A stretch of DNA of 64,000 bases, taken from assembly GCA_000687655.1 (NCBI GenBank), contig JHWR01000001.1, positions 1-64,000 of the forward strand, written 5' to 3'. Origin of the DNA: Lachnospiraceae bacterium YSB2008 (GTDB taxonomy: Bacteria > Bacillota > Clostridia > Lachnospirales > Lachnospiraceae). Below are positions 16,186-25,178 of the stretch, piece by piece. Under the pieces are notes generated by a model. That model worked only from the letters and a program-made list of their open reading frames with translations. It was not told the origin of the DNA and did no database searches. Position 1 is the stretch's first letter. Each line of letters begins with the position of its first letter. Position numbers and translations under genes: made by a program.

Positions 16186-16931
16186 TCAATTATATACCCC
16201 ACACCCCAGATAGTTTTCAGTATCTTCGGATTGTCCGGATCCTCCTCCATCTTCATCCTGATACGCCTGGCATGTACCGGCAGTGTACCTTCTCCGATAA
16301 ACTCATCCTCCCAGGCACATTTAAGGAGCTCTTCCTTAGTGACAACTCTTCCTCTGTTATTCAGAATATATAGAAGCATGTTGTATTCCCTGATTTTCAG
16401 GTCTATCTCTTCTCCATTCTTAATCAGCTTATGTGTTAGTGTATCAAGGAAAATGTTATTAATAATCAGCATTCTTCCATTTTGGTTAGCTGAGTCAGAT
16501 GGAACCGCATCACTATCTGATGCCGTCCCTGCATTATCCTTTGCAGCATTTGCCATACTTACAGCCTTCTCATAACGTCCCAGCACAGCCTTGACCTTTG
16601 CAAGAAGTATACTCATAGTGAAAGGTTTACTGATATAATCATCACCACCTATGTTAAGAGCAGTAAGAATATCATCATCACTCTTTCTGGCACTGATAAA
16701 CAGAATCGGCATATCAAATTCCTGACGGATTTTCTTACAAAGTTCAAATCCGGATCTGTCTCCAAGATTGATATCAAGCAGCACCAGTGAGGTTTCATTT
16801 TCCTCAAGGAAATGGGTAGCTTCCTCATAGCTTGTGACAAATGCAGTTGATATATCAAATATATTAAAGTATTCAGCTGTATTTTCGGCGATAGTTATAT
16901 CATCGTCAACAATTAAACATTTATATTCCAT
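16182..16931 (-). CDS. OmpR/PhoB-family response regulator
   Basis: Residues 1-115 form a receiver domain with the acidic pocket DDD at 9-11, the phospho-acceptor Asp53 in LVLLDINLGDRSGF and the Lys of ISKPF. Residues about 150-247 form the winged-helix DNA-binding domain (LDTLTHKLIKNGEEIDLKI, ending TIWGVGYIIE). The linker between them is unusually long and Ser/Asp/Ala-rich (about residues 122-148). It is coupled to the kinase by a 4-base overlap and lies 11 bases downstream of the serine hydrolase. A direct repeat of CTGTAAGAA upstream of the operon (22287-22306) is the kind of site this regulator class binds. Confidence 0.96.
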   Translation of the reverse strand: MEYKCLIVDDDITIAENTAEYFNIFDISTAFVTSYEEATHFLEENETSLVLLDINLGDRSGFELCKKIRQEFDMPILFISARKSDDDILTALNIGGDDYISKPFTMSILLAKVKAVLGRYEKAVSMANAAKDNAGTASDSDAVPSDSANQNGRMLIINNIFLDTLTHKLIKNGEEIDLKIREYNMLLYILNNRGRVVTKEELLKCAWEDEFIGEGTLPVHARRIRMKMEEDPDNPKILKTIWGVGYIIE

Positions 16932-16942
16932 GGAATCCTCTT

Positions 16943-18862
16943 TTATCTTCCGATATTAATGGTCGAACCATTCTCTCCTATGAATACTATCATACCATAT
17001 TCAGGTAGTGGAACGCTATTCCCATATCCAGTCATTAAACTGGAATATTTAATATTCATATACTTGTCATATACATAAACTGATGCATTTTCCGGTATAT
17101 CCAGCTTAATGGTCTCATTCTGTACTCCATCAATTCGGAACCAACTTGCTTCGCCGGACTTAAGTTCTACACTCTTCACATCATCAGTGAACACTGGTAT
17201 GTTTTTCTCAGAGATACATTTCCAGCCATAGTCATCAAGACATAAATACTCTTTTCCATCTATCTCTTCCATCCGAAGATCACTCAGATCTCTGGATATA
17301 GATCCAGGCATAACGATGTCTATATTTGCATGATTTTCATCCTGCATTACATAGCCATTCACAAAACCGTGAGCTTCCTCACTTGTCCTAAGAGTAATAT
17401 GATTATTCTGAGTATAATTAACATCCGAAGCTGAGCCCGAAACAAGGTAGTATGTAACGCCACTACGTTCATCCCATGCACTCTGTACACTACTCAGAAC
17501 TTCAGCAGCCCTATTCTTTTCCGGCACCTTATAAAGGCTATAGCTTCCATAAGAATCCATCAGGTAAACCTGTCCATTTATTTCCTCGAAGCTATAAGCT
17601 TTCATAGGCTGAGCTACGATTGCATTACCGGATGCCACATCACCACTCATTTTAACAAATGTGTTGTCCTTAGTACACATGAACTGCTCTTCAAATTCCT
17701 GCTCACCGGTAACAGAAACAACTCTCATATACTGCTTATCAGGAAAGCTTATACTAAGTGTCAGACTTGTATTAGCGTATAATCCTTCATATTTTAGTAT
17801 TTTTTCCGGTACTTCACTAAGGAGTTCCGGCTTTTCTTCCTCAGGATGTTCTATGCTGATTCCCTGTTCTGAAAGCGCCTCATCCATAATTGCCAGAGCC
17901 ATCTTCTCATTTATATCACTACCACCCCCAGAAGAAAGAACCGCTACACTTATTTCGTCATCTGGAGCTACCACCAGGCTGGCATGTTGAAAATCCGTAT
18001 CTCCACCTTTTGAAAGAACTGTAACACCAGCTTTTTTATAGTCTTCCTTTTCTACCTCATCCCAACCGAGACCAAAGTTTTCTGTAGAGACGCCAATCTT
18101 ATTATTTTTTGACATTTCTTTCTTTGCTTCTTCAGAAAGCAGCACATCGTTACCTGTGAAAAATGCAGAACCAAAGACTGCGACATCCTCGGCATTTGAT
18201 ACAACACCTCCCGCACCAATTGCAGAAACATACTCGGGTTCAAGCTTTACATTTCCATTTATATATATTGGAGCCTGCCTGTCCATATCCATATCCCATA
18301 CACTTCCTGTATTTGAAACAGAAAGAGGCATGCAGATATTTTCTTCCATATACTCTGTAAAGGTCTTATCGCTTACTCGTTCTACTATGATTTCAAGTAG
18401 TGTAAAGCCGTCATTACAGTAGCAGTTAAATGTACCAGGATCAGCTTTTAAGTGTTCCCCCGAAATATTCTTTAAAAATGTATCGTGGTATTTCTCACTC
18501 TTTTCACCTAAGAGAAAGATTCCGCCATATTGTGTTCCCATAAGACCGGAAGTATGATTCATCAGCATTCGTACAGTAATATCTTTATATCTCTCATCTG
18601 CCAGTTTGAAATCATTTATATAATCTGTCACAGGTGCATCAAGATCAATCTTTCCCTGATCAACCAGCTGCATTACAGCTGCCGTTACATACATTTTGCT
18701 GACAGAACCGATATTTAATATATAGTCACTTGAATCTGTGCCTGAGGCTGCACTTGAAGCCGCATTTACAACATTACCACTTAGCGGTATTGTAAGAGAA
18801 AGTGGCATTGTAATAGCGAGCCCCATCATTATTCCTGCAAACTTTTTCTTTATATTCATCAT
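16943..18862 (-). CDS. Secreted serine hydrolase, class C beta-lactamase/DD-peptidase fold
   Basis: The 639-residue protein begins with a signal peptide (KKKFAGIMMGLAITMPLSL; probable cleavage after VNA). The catalytic SxxK is in NIGSVSKMYVTAAVMQL, the YxN motif is FNCYCNDGFTLLE, and the third box reads LSKGGDTDFQ. The domain enters SVSK almost at once after the signal, so the usual N-terminal strands of about 40 residues are missing. Residues from about 340 are two beta-rich regions without a named domain. I take the ATG at 18862 (GAGG 9 bases upstream) over a TTG at 18877. It may act on peptidoglycan or on a peptide; its place between an ABC transporter and a two-component system suggests a cell-envelope defence role. 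Confidence 0.85.
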   Translation of the reverse strand: MMNIKKKFAGIMMGLAITMPLSLTIPLSGNVVNAASSAASGTDSSDYILNIGSVSKMYVTAAVMQLVDQGKIDLDAPVTDYINDFKLADERYKDITVRMLMNHTSGLMGTQYGGIFLLGEKSEKYHDTFLKNISGEHLKADPGTFNCYCNDGFTLLEIIVERVSDKTFTEYMEENICMPLSVSNTGSVWDMDMDRQAPIYINGNVKLEPEYVSAIGAGGVVSNAEDVAVFGSAFFTGNDVLLSEEAKKEMSKNNKIGVSTENFGLGWDEVEKEDYKKAGVTVLSKGGDTDFQHASLVVAPDDEISVAVLSSGGGSDINEKMALAIMDEALSEQGISIEHPEEEKPELLSEVPEKILKYEGLYANTSLTLSISFPDKQYMRVVSVTGEQEFEEQFMCTKDNTFVKMSGDVASGNAIVAQPMKAYSFEEINGQVYLMDSYGSYSLYKVPEKNRAAEVLSSVQSAWDERSGVTYYLVSGSASDVNYTQNNHITLRTSEEAHGFVNGYVMQDENHANIDIVMPGSISRDLSDLRMEEIDGKEYLCLDDYGWKCISEKNIPVFTDDVKSVELKSGEASWFRIDGVQNETIKLDIPENASVYVYDKYMNIKYSSLMTGYGNSVPLPEYGMIVFIGENGSTINIGR

Positions 18863-18898
18863 ATTTTCTTTCCTCAAATTCTTTAAAGGTTCTTATTA

Positions 18899-21379
18899 CT
18901 ATTCTGATATCAATTCATATACTGAAATCCTCTTTATTCTTCTGGCGCTTATATATGCACAGATAAAGCAATAAAGAAGAATCGCTATGTCCACAAGTAT
19001 TATTGAAAATGCTGATACTATAATCTTGCAGACATACGCATTTACAACCTGCATCAGAAGTATTGATAGTGCTGTTCCAAGGATAACTGCCAGAACTGAA
19101 ACCGGCATGATTCTAAATGCCAGCTGGAACTTAAGTTCTCTTGATGTGTATCCGAGTCCCTTCATTATGCCCAGTTCTCTATACTGTTTTCTGATTGTAG
19201 AAGCCATCAGAATTGAGAGAATCAGGATTACAACAATTGCTGATACAAGCATCATTGCTACCGCAATACCTGCAAATGAAACTAGCAGCATATCTGCTAT
19301 TTCTTCATTTTCTTCTCTTTCGAAGGTCAGAGTCTTTATCTTCATAAGGGATGTGCTTCCGGTAATCGTTTCATCTCCCACACGGATAGCATATTCCATA
19401 TAACTTACACCGTGCTTTGTCATAGCTTCTGCCATCTTTTTATCAGCTATGGCTCTGATTCTTTCTTCCAGATTTTCACCATTTACCTCGGCATCCTTAT
19501 AATCTGCTATTTCTTTTCCATAACGATTTCTCAGAATATCCGCAAATTCCTTCTTGTCTACACCTTCATTCAGGTAGATATCAAAGGTTGATGGTATATA
19601 TGCCGGATACATAAGCTTAAATCCATCTGTAGTAAGATAAGCAGTCACGGGATCCACCGCTGAGTTAACTGTTCCAGTTACGACGTAGTCTTTCTTTACC
19701 TTTCCATACTCCAGGGTAATAGTATTTCCTACTACAGCCCCCACCCGTTTCTGCGACTGAACTGTAAGACACACTTCATTTTCATGCTCAGGAAGCCTTC
19801 CTTCTGTGAGGATAATTGTTGATGTTTTTGAGTAATCATCATAGACCTCAAGACTAAAAGCCAAGTCATCATCATTTATCTTTACTCCAAGACCGGTTGC
19901 AGGTGTCAGAACCTGTCTTATCTCAGTCATTCCCTCCAGTTCTGCAGCAAAACTTGCAGGGTCAATATCGCCAACAGCTTCAATTCTGATATCACACAGT
20001 TCATGTCCACAGACAGAACCAAGTATTCTGTCAGGACTAGCGAAGAAGGTTCCCAGAATAAATCCCAACAAGGTCAGTACTGTACAAGCCATGATACATA
20101 CAGTCAGTCCCACATGATTTGCTGCATTCTGGAAGAGTTCTTTTACAGCAAGTCTGATATGAACACTGCCCTTTGTCTTATCCAGCGGAAGGATTGTCTT
20201 CTTAAAACTATGTATTTCAATACCCTTACGAAATGCCATAACCGGAGGATATTTCCTTACAGAAATTGCTCTCGTGAGTGCTATAAGACCTACAAAGATA
20301 AGTATTGCTAATATACAAATTATAACTGGAACAACAGGAACTGAAACGGGACCGCCATAGGAAACGCTGGAAGCCGCATTCTTCAGAAGACCTTTTGCCA
20401 TAAGGTTGGCAGGTACAATTCCGATTGCCGCACTGACCAGTGCAATTAGCATATACTCTGCAATATAAGAAAATGCTATCTCTTTCGATGTATATCCCAT
20501 TGCTTCCAGCACTCCGATGGATACAATCTGCTCCTGTATATCACTTACTATACGGAACCTGATTATTATCATAATAGCTATTACTATTACCGCGGACATG
20601 ATCATTATGACAATACTGAGAAGAGACATATTAATGCCATTATCAGAAACCGTTTCCTCATATGTAGATGTAGATATGGCTCCTGAAAGATCATTTATCG
20701 AAGCCTCCTCCGCGAAGGCTTTGAACTCCCTTAGCAGTGATTTGTTATCAACTCCGTCAGCCGTGTTAATGCCGATCATTTCGAAGCGATTGTTCATGGA
20801 GTTTTCCAGATATGTGAAATCATCCTCGCTGACCACAGCCTTAGTTCCATAACCCCAGATACCGGTTTCGTAAAATCCTGCAATAGTAAATGTAAATTCC
20901 TTGTTGTCCCAGAGAATTGTAAATTCATCCCCTTCTGATACTTCATATTTTTCTCTGTTAGCAGAGGCAAGTACAATTGGATGCTTGGCCGAATTAAAAT
21001 CAGCATCTGTTTTGAAGCTCTCCATTCGGCGTTCACCGCTTTCCGGTACAAATGTTATATCAGCCAGGAGATCACCTTCATCCTTAGTCCTTACTTTGAT
21101 ATTGTCTGAAACAAAACCGGTATGGTTGAAGCTTTTTACCTGTTCGTTTTCTTTAAGGAATTCCAGATAGATATCTGAATAATTATCCTGCTTGATATAT
21201 ACAAAGTCTTTGAAGCATCCACTCTCTTCTACCATTTTCGGTGTGATCTGTTTGATACCTAATACTGATGAAACAGATGCTGCAAGAAGGATAATGCCAA
21301 ATGTGATCAGAATCATAAACAGGATTGATTCTTTCCTATGTTTCTTTATATTTGCAAATGATAGTCTTAGTATTTTCAT
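18899..21379 (-). CDS. ABC transporter permease, FtsX/MacB type
   Basis: The 826-residue membrane protein has an N-terminal TM helix (ILFMILITFGIILLAASVS), a large extracellular domain, an FtsX block of helices (about residues 255-385), a second TM near 420-445, a second extracellular domain, and a final FtsX block (about 700-820). The core of each half is the IxxLGYTSKEI and LGYTSRELKFQ type coupling helix. This duplicated form is typical of permeases that remove peptides from the envelope. The start is the ATG at 21379 with AAAGGAG 5 bases upstream. The partner ATPase lies 54 bases upstream. Confidence 0.93.
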   Translation of the reverse strand: MKILRLSFANIKKHRKESILFMILITFGIILLAASVSSVLGIKQITPKMVEESGCFKDFVYIKQDNYSDIYLEFLKENEQVKSFNHTGFVSDNIKVRTKDEGDLLADITFVPESGERRMESFKTDADFNSAKHPIVLASANREKYEVSEGDEFTILWDNKEFTFTIAGFYETGIWGYGTKAVVSEDDFTYLENSMNNRFEMIGINTADGVDNKSLLREFKAFAEEASINDLSGAISTSTYEETVSDNGINMSLLSIVIMIMSAVIVIAIMIIIRFRIVSDIQEQIVSIGVLEAMGYTSKEIAFSYIAEYMLIALVSAAIGIVPANLMAKGLLKNAASSVSYGGPVSVPVVPVIICILAILIFVGLIALTRAISVRKYPPVMAFRKGIEIHSFKKTILPLDKTKGSVHIRLAVKELFQNAANHVGLTVCIMACTVLTLLGFILGTFFASPDRILGSVCGHELCDIRIEAVGDIDPASFAAELEGMTEIRQVLTPATGLGVKINDDDLAFSLEVYDDYSKTSTIILTEGRLPEHENEVCLTVQSQKRVGAVVGNTITLEYGKVKKDYVVTGTVNSAVDPVTAYLTTDGFKLMYPAYIPSTFDIYLNEGVDKKEFADILRNRYGKEIADYKDAEVNGENLEERIRAIADKKMAEAMTKHGVSYMEYAIRVGDETITGSTSLMKIKTLTFEREENEEIADMLLVSFAGIAVAMMLVSAIVVILILSILMASTIRKQYRELGIMKGLGYTSRELKFQLAFRIMPVSVLAVILGTALSILLMQVVNAYVCKIIVSAFSIILVDIAILLYCFICAYISARRIKRISVYELISE

Positions 21380-21433
21380 ATTTTCTCCTTTGGGGATCAT
21401 CCAGCTTAACGATCCCAGCTTCTAAGTCGTGGT

Positions 21434-22192
21434 CTACCAACCCATCCCGTCCAGAAATTCCTGAAGACCTGCGCGACGCTGCTTCATATCATCTGTTCCG
21501 TAATCTGCCATTCTGTATTCTCCTACTATTCCACCATCTCTCAGATATATCACTCTGGAACCTCGAAGCGCAGTCTTTATATCATGTGTTACCATTACAA
21601 TACTCTGCCCTTTCTTGTTAAGTCCTGTAAACACATTCAGCACATCCTGACCTGAGGATGAATTAAGTGCTCCGGTAGGTTCATCAGCGAAGAGGATTTT
21701 GGGATCATTTATCACAGCCCTTACTATACCTACTCTTTGGCATTCACCACCGGATAACTGATTGGGATATTTCTTCCACATATCTTCAGCTATTCCTACC
21801 TGCTTCAGAAGAGTTTTCACACGCTCCACCAGCTCCGGCGAATTCTTCTGTACTACGAGAGCACCTGTCATTATATTGTCGAATACATTCATATTATCTA
21901 ACAGATATATACTCTGGAATACGAAACCTGCATGATTTCTTCGGAATATAGCAAGCTGGTCATTACTGTAACCTGATATTTCATCATTTCCAAAGAAAAC
22001 CTTTCCCATGGACGGCTTATCCATTCCGGATAGCGCATATAACAGTGTACTTTTACCGGATCCTGATGATCCCATTATGACAGTAAAATCTCCCTCCATA
22101 ATCTCAAGATCCATATTCTTAATAACATGCTGCTGAAGTCCCGCATTTGAAAATGATTTACAAAGCTTCTCAGTTCGTAATACTATATCCAT
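21434..22192 (-). CDS. ABC transporter ATP-binding protein (MacB/LolD type)
   Basis: The 252-residue ATPase has Walker A GSSGSGKSTLLYALSG, the Q-loop FVFQSIYLLDNM, signature LSGGECQRVGIVRA, Walker B ILFADEPTGAL and the switch histidine in MVTHDIKTAL. The ECQRV signature and size are those of ATPases pairing with FtsX-type permeases. It opens the five-gene operon whose promoter lies at 22278-22306. In relatives such as BceA the transporter also signals to the operon's histidine kinase; this kinase has its own extracellular domain, so that link is only a possibility. Confidence 0.96.
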   Translation of the reverse strand: MDIVLRTEKLCKSFSNAGLQQHVIKNMDLEIMEGDFTVIMGSSGSGKSTLLYALSGMDKPSMGKVFFGNDEISGYSNDQLAIFRRNHAGFVFQSIYLLDNMNVFDNIMTGALVVQKNSPELVERVKTLLKQVGIAEDMWKKYPNQLSGGECQRVGIVRAVINDPKILFADEPTGALNSSSGQDVLNVFTGLNKKGQSIVMVTHDIKTALRGSRVIYLRDGGIVGEYRMADYGTDDMKQRRAGLQEFLDGMGW

Positions 22193-22277
22193 ATATTTCC
22201 CCTCCTAATGACTGCTTACTTTATCTATCTTATGAACCTACTATAACAGTTTTAATTCCAAACATCTTTACACAAGT

Positions 22278-22306
22278 ATTATATGATTCTTACAGATTTC
22301 TTACAG
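22278..22306 (-). promoter_or_regulatory. Regulated promoter of the ABC/serine hydrolase/two-component operon
   Basis: Minus strand: two exact copies of CTGTAAGAA (22306-22298 and 22295-22287), 11 bases apart, directly upstream of a TATAAT -10 box (22283-22278). The -35 position is poor (CTGTAA). Direct repeats one helical turn apart beside a weak -35 are typical of OmpR-class activator sites, so autoregulation by the operon's own regulator is likely. Confidence 0.6.
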
Positions 22307-22322
22307 GAGTTATATAGCAAAT

Positions 22323-22349
22323 AAAAAAGAGTGCCGCTTGAGACACTCT
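22323..22349 (-). terminator. Terminator upstream of the ABC operon
   Basis: Minus strand: AGAGTG and CACTCT arms with a 10-base loop, followed by TTTTTT. It stops readthrough from the hypothetical gene at 22638-23207 just before the ABC operon promoter. Confidence 0.7.
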
Positions 22350-22637
22350 CCGATTCTATACTTCTTTGTTTTCATCCATTTATTTCCCCTATATAACAGT
22401 GTATCCAATTCCGGTTTTCCGTTCTATTGATTCAATACATCTTTGCATTCATTAGGATAACTACAAAGCACGCTATCCAAATATTTAATCCCACAGAAAT
22501 ATTTACATATCGAAGTGTCTTTTACAGCACATTTATCTAAGCTTGCATAGATTATTTATATTCATTTCATATCGCCGAATTAGTTAGATGGTCAAATAAA
22601 CTATAAGATCAATTTTAATCCTCATCATTCCATGGAT

Positions 22638-23207
22638 TTACTCAAAATTATAAAATTCTTCATCCCCCATAACAGTTACCGAACCATCTTCAGCAAATAC
22701 TATATGAATATCACCTTCAATATCAAGACTTATATGATACAACGAATATGTTGTTTTTCCGTCTCTGGTTACGGATATAAACCTGATTTCCAACTCATTC
22801 ATTAAGTCTTCCTTTGAAATCATTTCGCCGGAATTGGTTTTAATGAGTCCGTTTTCATCTGCATAATAATTGGCCACCGCCAGCTTTACTCTGATATCGG
22901 TTCCATATCTGTCCTCAAACAATCTTGTCAGACGATCAAGACAAAGCGACGCCTCTGTTGTTTCCGATGTATTACAATCTATATAACAACCAACAGGAAT
23001 GTATGATAAACGCCCTTCTTCATCTTCCGGCATATCATACCAGTTTATATCCGCCTCATATCCTACTTCATTTGGATAATTAATATATGTAAATGTAGCA
23101 AAATGTGTCTCGATGCAGATTCTATCCTGCATTTGCATAGGTGAATCGTTTTTATTCCCACCGTTATCTTTTACATCTTTTTTTAATAGCTTGCTGAATA
23201 ATGACAT
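22638..23207 (-). CDS. Hypothetical cytoplasmic protein
   Basis: The 189-residue product has a basic, amphipathic start (MSLFSKLLKKDVKDN) and then an acidic alpha/beta domain rich in aromatic residues, for example FATFTYINYPNEVGYEADINWYD and RFISVTRDGKTTYSLYHISLDIEGDIHIVF. There is no signal peptide or membrane segment. GGAGGAG precedes the ATG. It stands alone between two terminators. I do not recognise the family; the Glu/Asp-rich face and short strands recall immunity or DUF2262-like proteins, but that is a guess. Confidence 0.75.
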   Translation of the reverse strand: MSLFSKLLKKDVKDNGGNKNDSPMQMQDRICIETHFATFTYINYPNEVGYEADINWYDMPEDEEGRLSYIPVGCYIDCNTSETTEASLCLDRLTRLFEDRYGTDIRVKLAVANYYADENGLIKTNSGEMISKEDLMNELEIRFISVTRDGKTTYSLYHISLDIEGDIHIVFAEDGSVTVMGDEEFYNFE

Positions 23208-23317
23208 ATTTGAATTCTCCTCCTACTACTTCTAATCTATGTTCTGATTGTCCCGGGCAAAGCATGACAAACGGGGTTCAAATAACCTTCACCCGAAACA
23301 CATGAATCATCAATTAA

Positions 23318-23351
23318 AGAGCAGACCTCCGAACGTCCGGAAGTCTGCTCT
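23318..23351 (-). terminator. Terminator of the pot operon
   Basis: Minus strand: arms AGAGCAGAC and GTCTGCTCT, extended by further pairing after one mismatch, then TTTAATT. It starts 13 bases after the potCD stop codon. Confidence 0.8.
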
Positions 23352-23363
23352 CCATTTACAATT

Positions 23364-25178
23364 CTAATATGCTTTTACCTTAGTCCACATATCTGCAAAA
23401 TACTGCTTAACCTTAAGGTCTTGATATCTGAACACTTCATTGTTCTTTTTACCGAATTCAGGAGTAAATGCATTGATGCCCTCATAGTCACCCTCAGCCA
23501 TATCATCTACTACCTGCTTAACAGATGAAGTATATCCAACATATTCGGTATTTCTGTAAGCAATATCATACGAAAGTATGAAATCTATATACTCGTGTGC
23601 GAGCTCCGTATCCGTACAATCATTCGTTATGACCATAGCGTCGCACCATTCATTTGTACCCTCATCCGGCTCAAAGTAGTCCAGATCTTCGTTCTCGGAC
23701 ATTATCAGGGCACCGTCACCGGAATAAACAACTGCAATGCTCTTATTACCGGATATCATATTGTCTATGACATCATCACCGGCATATACTACATCCATAG
23801 TATCTCTTTGATCTATGAGCCAGTTATATGCCTCGTCTATTTCATCAAAGTTCTCAGTATTCATCGAATAGCCAAGAGCCTTAAGGGCTATCATGAAGGA
23901 ATCTCTTTCAGAATCATACATATAAAGGTCACCTTTATACTTAGGATTTCTAAGAAGCTCCCAACCATCTTCCAGGTCTTCCTCATCTACAACATCTCTG
24001 TTATAAAGGATTCCTACTGTTCCATAGAAATAAGGTACAGAATATTTATTCTCCGGATCATACTGGAAGCCCATGCATTCCGGATTTATACCATCTTTAT
24101 TACTGATCTTCGACCAATCAATCTCCTGAAGATAATCCTCTCTTATGAGTCTCTCTATCATATAATCAGAAGGAACAAGAATGTCATATTCAGCCCCACT
24201 CATGATCTTGGTATACATCGTTTCATTTGAATCAAATGTCTCGTAAATTACATTACAATTATACTTCTCTTCAAAATCATCCAGCACGGACATATCTATA
24301 TATTCGCCTGCGCTGAAAACCCTTATTGTACGCTTGCTGCTCTTCACGCCTGTAAAAATTGTCACACCTATAAGAACTGCCATGAACACTGCCATGAGTT
24401 TCTTCATGGTATTCTTCACCATATCCGGAATGAACTTAGATACTATAAGCGCAAGCGCTATGACAAGGATAACTATGGTAGAAAGCGCATTGATTGTAGG
24501 ATTCGTACGTTTCGTCATGTTATAGACTATGATGGAAATATTCTGCACACCACGTCCCGTAACAAAGTATGATATTACGAAATCATCGAATGACATTGTA
24601 AATGCAAGGAGTATTCCGGCATATATTCCATCCTTCAGCATAGGTATTATGACCTTTGTCAGCGCCTCGAAAGGAGTTGCTCCAAGATCAAGTGCTGCAT
24701 CAGCAACTGCAGGATCAAGGTTCCTTACTTTAGGATATACGCTTGTCAGTACAAAAGGTGTACAGAACGCAACATGCGCCAAAAGCATGGTCAGATATCC
24801 CTTTTCTACCATTATTGATGAGAAGAATATCATGAGTCCTATAGCAGTTACTATATCAGGAAGCATGATAGGAATATCATTGAAATTCTTGATAACACTC
24901 TTCAGAACCTTCTTCGACTTGGAAAGGCCTATAGCTGTAAGAGTTCCCATGACAGTTGATATGATAGTCGCAAAAAGAGCTATCGAAACCGAAACATATA
25001 CCGCCTTGATTATGGAACTGTCTGTTATAAGCTTCTGGTACCACTGCAGTGAGAATCCCGTGAAGTTCGTAAGTGACTTTGAGCTGTTAAATGAATAGAT
25101 CATCATAACAACTATCGGGAAATAAAAGAAGATGAAGCAGAGTGTTATGTAAACTATTGAGATGACTTTCTTCTTCAT
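23364..25178 (-). CDS. potCD: PotC-PotD fusion: polyamine ABC permease joined to its binding protein
   Basis: One 604-residue chain holds two transporter parts. Residues 1-260 are the PotC permease: about six TM helices and the EAA loop ADAALDLGATPFEALTKVIIP. Residues about 265-290 are a TM anchor (MKKLMAVFMAVLIGVTIFTGV). Residues 290-604 are a spermidine/putrescine-binding PotD domain (RVFSAGEYIDMSVLDDFEEK, YDILVPSDYMIERL, VPYFYGTVGILYNRD). The binding domain is thus tethered outside the membrane next to the channel. Such fusions are known in some Gram-positive bacteria. The start overlaps the potB stop by one base (TGATG). A terminator follows. Confidence 0.95.
   Translation of the reverse strand: MKKKVISIVYITLCFIFFYFPIVVMMIYSFNSSKSLTNFTGFSLQWYQKLITDSSIIKAVYVSVSIALFATIISTVMGTLTAIGLSKSKKVLKSVIKNFNDIPIMLPDIVTAIGLMIFFSSIMVEKGYLTMLLAHVAFCTPFVLTSVYPKVRNLDPAVADAALDLGATPFEALTKVIIPMLKDGIYAGILLAFTMSFDDFVISYFVTGRGVQNISIIVYNMTKRTNPTINALSTIVILVIALALIVSKFIPDMVKNTMKKLMAVFMAVLIGVTIFTGVKSSKRTIRVFSAGEYIDMSVLDDFEEKYNCNVIYETFDSNETMYTKIMSGAEYDILVPSDYMIERLIREDYLQEIDWSKISNKDGINPECMGFQYDPENKYSVPYFYGTVGILYNRDVVDEEDLEDGWELLRNPKYKGDLYMYDSERDSFMIALKALGYSMNTENFDEIDEAYNWLIDQRDTMDVVYAGDDVIDNMISGNKSIAVVYSGDGALIMSENEDLDYFEPDEGTNEWCDAMVITNDCTDTELAHEYIDFILSYDIAYRNTEYVGYTSSVKQVVDDMAEGDYEGINAFTPEFGKKNNEVFRYQDLKVKQYFADMWTKVKAY

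Larger units (their letters stand above)
22193..22637 (-). other. Intergenic region with operon promoter, terminator and gene remnants
   Basis: This 445-base gap holds the ABC operon promoter (22278-22306) and a terminator (22323-22349). Between 22370 and 22530 the minus strand shows short frames without a good start. One of about 29 codons ends in a hydrophobic stretch, NIWIACFVVILMNAKMY, followed by a stop. Another of 19 codons reads MQRCIESIERKTGIGYTVI. They look like the worn end of a lost gene and are not called as genes. Confidence 0.5.

Noticed and set aside
18899-22192. Reading the transporter as BceAB with certainty
   Set aside because: The permease has two FtsX blocks and the kinase has its own extracellular domain, so the Bce type is not secure.
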